Source: Thauera sp.
GTDB taxonomy: Bacteria; Pseudomonadota; Gammaproteobacteria; Burkholderiales; Rhodocyclaceae
Reading direction: 5' to 3'
Length of the DNA: 12,974 bases
NCBI GenBank assembly: GCA_003446655.1
Contig: DMCZ01000231.1
Span: forward strand, 1-12,974
Shown: one piece after another, positions 10,366-12,974 of the stretch
Layout of the letters: each line of letters starts with the position of its first letter
Position numbering within the stretch: position 1 is the stretch's first letter
Position numbers and translations under genes: made by a program
The notes under the pieces: model-generated
Databases searched by the model: none
What the model was told of the DNA's origin: nothing
What the model saw: the letters and a program-made list of their open reading frames with translations, nothing else

Positions 10366-12974
10366 TCAGACAGTCGATGCGGGCGCGTTCGCGGCGGGCA
10401 GCGACTGCCAGGAGAACCACGGGATCAGGTGCGCGCCCGGCATCGGGCGGGCGATGCCGAATCCCTGGCCGACCTCGCAGCCGAGCTCGATCAGCGCGGC
10501 CGCGTGAGCCGGCGTCTCGACGCCTTCGGCGATGACTTCACGCTCGAAGGTGCGCGCCAGATGCACGACCGCGCCCACGATCGCGCGCGCTTCCTTGTCC
10601 TTGAGCATGTCGAGCACGAAGCTGCGATCGATCTTCAGGCGGTCCACCGGGAGCTGCCGGTAGTGGCGCAAGGAAGCGTAGCCGGTACCGAAGTCGTCGA
10701 GTGCAATGCGCACGCCGAGCCGGCGGCAGGCGTGCAGGACCTCGGTGGCGAGCACGATGTCGTCGAGCGCCGCGGATTCGAGGATCTCGAGCTCTAGCTT
10801 GTCAGCCGGAACGCCTGGGTGGCGAGCCAGCGCGCTGCGGATGCTGGCGACAAATCCCGTCGTCAGCAGCAGGCGGGCACCGACATTGACGCTCACGCCG
10901 ATGTCCATCCCCTGTGCACGGCAGACCGCCAACTGTTCCAGGGCCGCGTCGATGACCCACTGGTCGAGCGCGGTCTCGAGCTCAGTGCCGACGATGTCGG
11001 GCAGGAATTGCGCGGGTGCCAGCAGCCCCTGCTCGGGGTGCTGCCAGCGGATCAGCGCCTCGATGCCGACCACGCTGCCGCTGCGCATGTTCACCTGGGG
11101 CTGGAAGTGGAGCACGAACTCGCGCTCGCGAAGGGCTTGCGCGAGGCGGTCATGGCGCAGCTTGCGCAGGCGCTGCTCCTCTTCGACGCTGGCATCGAAG
11201 TACTGGATGCAGTTACGGCCGCGCTGCTTGGCGCGATACATCGCCTGGTCGGCGTGGCGCAGCAGCGTGTCCGGATCGGCGTTGTCCTCGGGGAAGCGGG
11301 TCACGCCGATGCTTGCCGAGACGGTCACATACTCATGTCCAATCCTCAACGGCTCGCGGATCGCCTCGAGCACACGCTCGAGGACCGTGTCGCCCTCGGC
11401 GTCCTCGAGCAGCAGCACGAACTCGTCCCCGCCCAGGCGGGCAACCGTGTCGCTCGCGCGCAGGATCGCGCCCAGTCGGTCGACGATCCCGATCAGGAGG
11501 TCGTCGCCGGCCTTGTGCCCGTGCAGATCGTTGATCGGCTTGAAGCCGTCGAGGTCGAACACGCACACGGCGAGGGGCTTGCCCGTGCGGTTCGCGTGCG
11601 CGATCGCCTGGCGCAGGCGATCGTCGAGCAGGCGGCGGTTGGGCGCGCCGGTGAGCGGGTCGAAGTAGGCGATGCGGTTGAGCTCCTCCTCCTGGCGCTT
11701 GAGCCGGCTGATGTCCGAGAAGGTGGCCACGTGATGCAGCAACCTGTCGTTTGCGTCATGGACGCGGCTTATCGACAGCACTTCGGCGAAGTCGCTACCG
11801 TCCTTGCGGCGGTTCCACAGCTCACCCTGCCAGTAACCTTTCTGCTCGAGGGTCTCCCACAAGGTGCGATAGAAGGCCGCGCTCTGCCGGCCCGAGCTGA
11901 GCAGGCTGGGGTCGCGTCCGATGGTCTCCTCGCGGCTGTAGCCGGTGATGCGGGTGAAGGCGGGATTGACGTCGACGATGCGGTTGTCGGCGTCGGTGAT
12001 GATGATCGCCTCGTAGCTCGACGAGAACACGCTTGCGGCAAGGCAGAGCTTCTCCTCGGCGGCCTTGCGGCGGCTGATGTCGATCTGCGCACCCTTGAGC
12101 TGCAGTGGGCTCCCATCCGGCGCATGCCGCACGACGATCGCGCGGTCGTGCACCCAGATCCAGCGGCCGTCGAGGTGACGCAGGCGCAGGTCGTGCTCGA
12201 AGCACGACGAGCTGCCCTCGAGCAGGCGCGCCAGCGCTGCATCGACCGCCTGGAGGTCATCGGGGTGCACCAGGTCGCGCCAGGCAGCGCGATCGCGGGC
12301 GGGTTTGGATACGCCATCGTAGCCAAGCATGGCTGCCCAGCGTCGATCGAAGATCCACTCGCCGGTCACGAGATTCCACTCCCAGCTCCCGGCCTGGGTG
12401 GCTTCGACGACGTTGCGCAGGTGCTGCCGCTCGAGGTCGATCTGCTCGGCCATCCGGCGTTCCACCACGCTTGCACGCGCAAGCTGCAGGTTGCGCTGCA
12501 CCAGGCGTGCCAGCAGTAGCACGATCGCGCATGCGGCGAGCGAGAGCGAGAAGATCCATTCGTGGTACTGCGCCCAGACGTCACGCCAGGCGAGCGGTTC
12601 GCTGCGATCGAAGGGGGGCAGCCGCAGTTCGCGCATCAGTTGTTCCACGACCGCATAGTCGGCCGGGATTGTGAAGCCGGCGATCTGCGCGGCGCGGGCA
12701 GCCGGGTGGTCTTCGGAAAGGGCCAGCACGAGCGCGGCCACCTGGCGTACGGTACGCTCGTCGGCGCGAGCAAGCGCGACGAGCGGCCATTCCGGGTAGA
12801 GGCGTGTCGAGCGCTGATAGGGATAGCCGGACGTGGTCTGCGCATTGAGCACGGTCAGCATCGACAGGTCGCGGCCTTCGCGGGTGAGTTGCTCGAGCAG
12901 GCCGGTACGGACAAAGGCCGCGTCCACAGCCCCGCTCAGCAGCGCGTCCACCACGCTGTCCTGGTCCTGGCCGA
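10366..12974 (-). CDS. Transmembrane PhnD-PAS-PAS-GGDEF-EAL c-di-GMP enzyme (N-terminus outside window)
   Basis: At least 868 residues; the 5' end lies beyond 12974. Positions are counted from the GTG at 12954, which is internal. Residues before about 115 are the end of a PhnD-like periplasmic binding domain (QDQDSVVDALLSG, VRTGLLEQL, RLYPEWP). One TM helix follows (134-150), then a linker helix, PAS 1 with PAC (about 185-298) and PAS 2 (about 305-420). The GGDEF domain (424-585) has an intact GGDEF (508-512) and inhibitory RxxD site (499-502). The EAL domain (about 600-840) keeps Glu632, Asn690, Glu723, Asp753-Asp754, Lys774, Glu810 and Gln830. Both diguanylate cyclase and phosphodiesterase activity are therefore possible. 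The sensor probably reads a periplasmic anion, by analogy with PhnD (phosphonate) proteins. Confidence 0.96.
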   Translation of the reverse strand, partial: GQDQDSVVDALLSGAVDAAFVRTGLLEQLTREGRDLSMLTVLNAQTTSGYPYQRSTRLYPEWPLVALARADERTVRQVAALVLALSEDHPAARAAQIAGFTIPADYAVVEQLMRELRLPPFDRSEPLAWRDVWAQYHEWIFSLSLAACAIVLLLARLVQRNLQLARASVVERRMAEQIDLERQHLRNVVEATQAGSWEWNLVTGEWIFDRRWAAMLGYDGVSKPARDRAAWRDLVHPDDLQAVDAALARLLEGSSSCFEHDLRLRHLDGRWIWVHDRAIVVRHAPDGSPLQLKGAQIDISRRKAAEEKLCLAASVFSSSYEAIIITDADNRIVDVNPAFTRITGYSREETIGRDPSLLSSGRQSAAFYRTLWETLEQKGYWQGELWNRRKDGSDFAEVLSISRVHDANDRLLHHVATFSDISRLKRQEEELNRIAYFDPLTGAPNRRLLDDRLRQAIAHANRTGKPLAVCVFDLDGFKPINDLHGHKAGDDLLIGIVDRLGAILRASDTVARLGGDEFVLLLEDAEGDTVLERVLEAIREPLRIGHEYVTVSASIGVTRFPEDNADPDTLLRHADQAMYRAKQRGRNCIQYFDASVEEEQRLRKLRHDRLAQALREREFVLHFQPQVNMRSGSVVGIEALIRWQHPEQGLLAPAQFLPDIVGTELETALDQWVIDAALEQLAVCRAQGMDIGVSVNVGARLLLTTGFVASIRSALARHPGVPADKLELEILESAALDDIVLATEVLHACRRLGVRIALDDFGTGYASLRHYRQLPVDRLKIDRSFVLDMLKDKEARAIVGAVVHLARTFEREVIAEGVETPAHAAALIELGCEVGQGFGIARPMPGAHLIPWFSWQSLPAANAPASTV

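Noticed and set aside
10819..12519. A 566-codon open frame on the plus strand inside the GGDEF-EAL gene.
   Set aside because: The minus strand encodes clear PAS, GGDEF and EAL motifs over the whole range, and the plus-strand product shows none. It is a composition shadow.

Overview
This is a 12,974-bp piece of a high-GC, densely packed bacterial chromosome. The gene set (eno next to ftsB, a gamma-carbonic anhydrase of the YrdA/PaaY type, rlmJ, a Pit phosphate transporter, folE, fabI, yaeQ and a large GGDEF-EAL protein) and the protein sequences suggest a betaproteobacterium, most likely Rhodocyclales (Thauera/Azoarcus-like). That placement is inference from remembered family sequences. No phage, insertion sequence, tRNA, rRNA or CRISPR array is visible, and no gene shows obviously foreign composition. 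Most of the window is core chromosome.

Layout. 1-570 (+): the last codons of enolase, a REP-like inverted repeat, then the divisome protein FtsB. 616-2642 (-): a translationally coupled pair, gamma-carbonic anhydrase then a secreted SIMPL-domain protein, followed by a separate NlpC/P60 lipoprotein. 2819-4029 (+): rlmJ overlapping a dCTPase-like pyrophosphohydrolase by ATGA; a good sigma70-like promoter for the carbonic anhydrase lies in the divergent gap. 4131-6093 (+): a TTG-initiated Pit phosphate transporter and a small DUF3301 membrane-anchored protein, preceded by a perfect 9-bp-stem hairpin. 6133-8222 (-): a likely operon fabI, then a small protein-kinase-fold protein, then a divergent folE. 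8413-10253 (+): a HAD-fold protein, an unrecognised helical protein and YaeQ, tightly packed. 10366-12974 (-): the C-terminal part of a transmembrane c-di-GMP enzyme (PhnD-like sensor, TM, PAS, PAS, GGDEF, EAL), running off the window.

How they fit together. Most cassettes are housekeeping: glycolysis and division, cell-wall trimming, rRNA methylation plus nucleotide-pool cleaning, phosphate uptake, and fatty-acid and pterin synthesis. The less ordinary parts are: (a) the minimal kinase-like protein between fabI and folE; (b) a FolE with several active-site substitutions; (c) a GCATTGCA motif that occurs twice in the fabI control region, once inside the spacer of the predicted promoter; (d) the HAD / unknown / YaeQ trio, which could be a nucleic-acid-processing cassette; and (e) the REP-like element. 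I see no convincing wholly new multi-gene system. The kinase-like/FolE pair and the HAD-YaeQ trio are the best candidates for follow-up.
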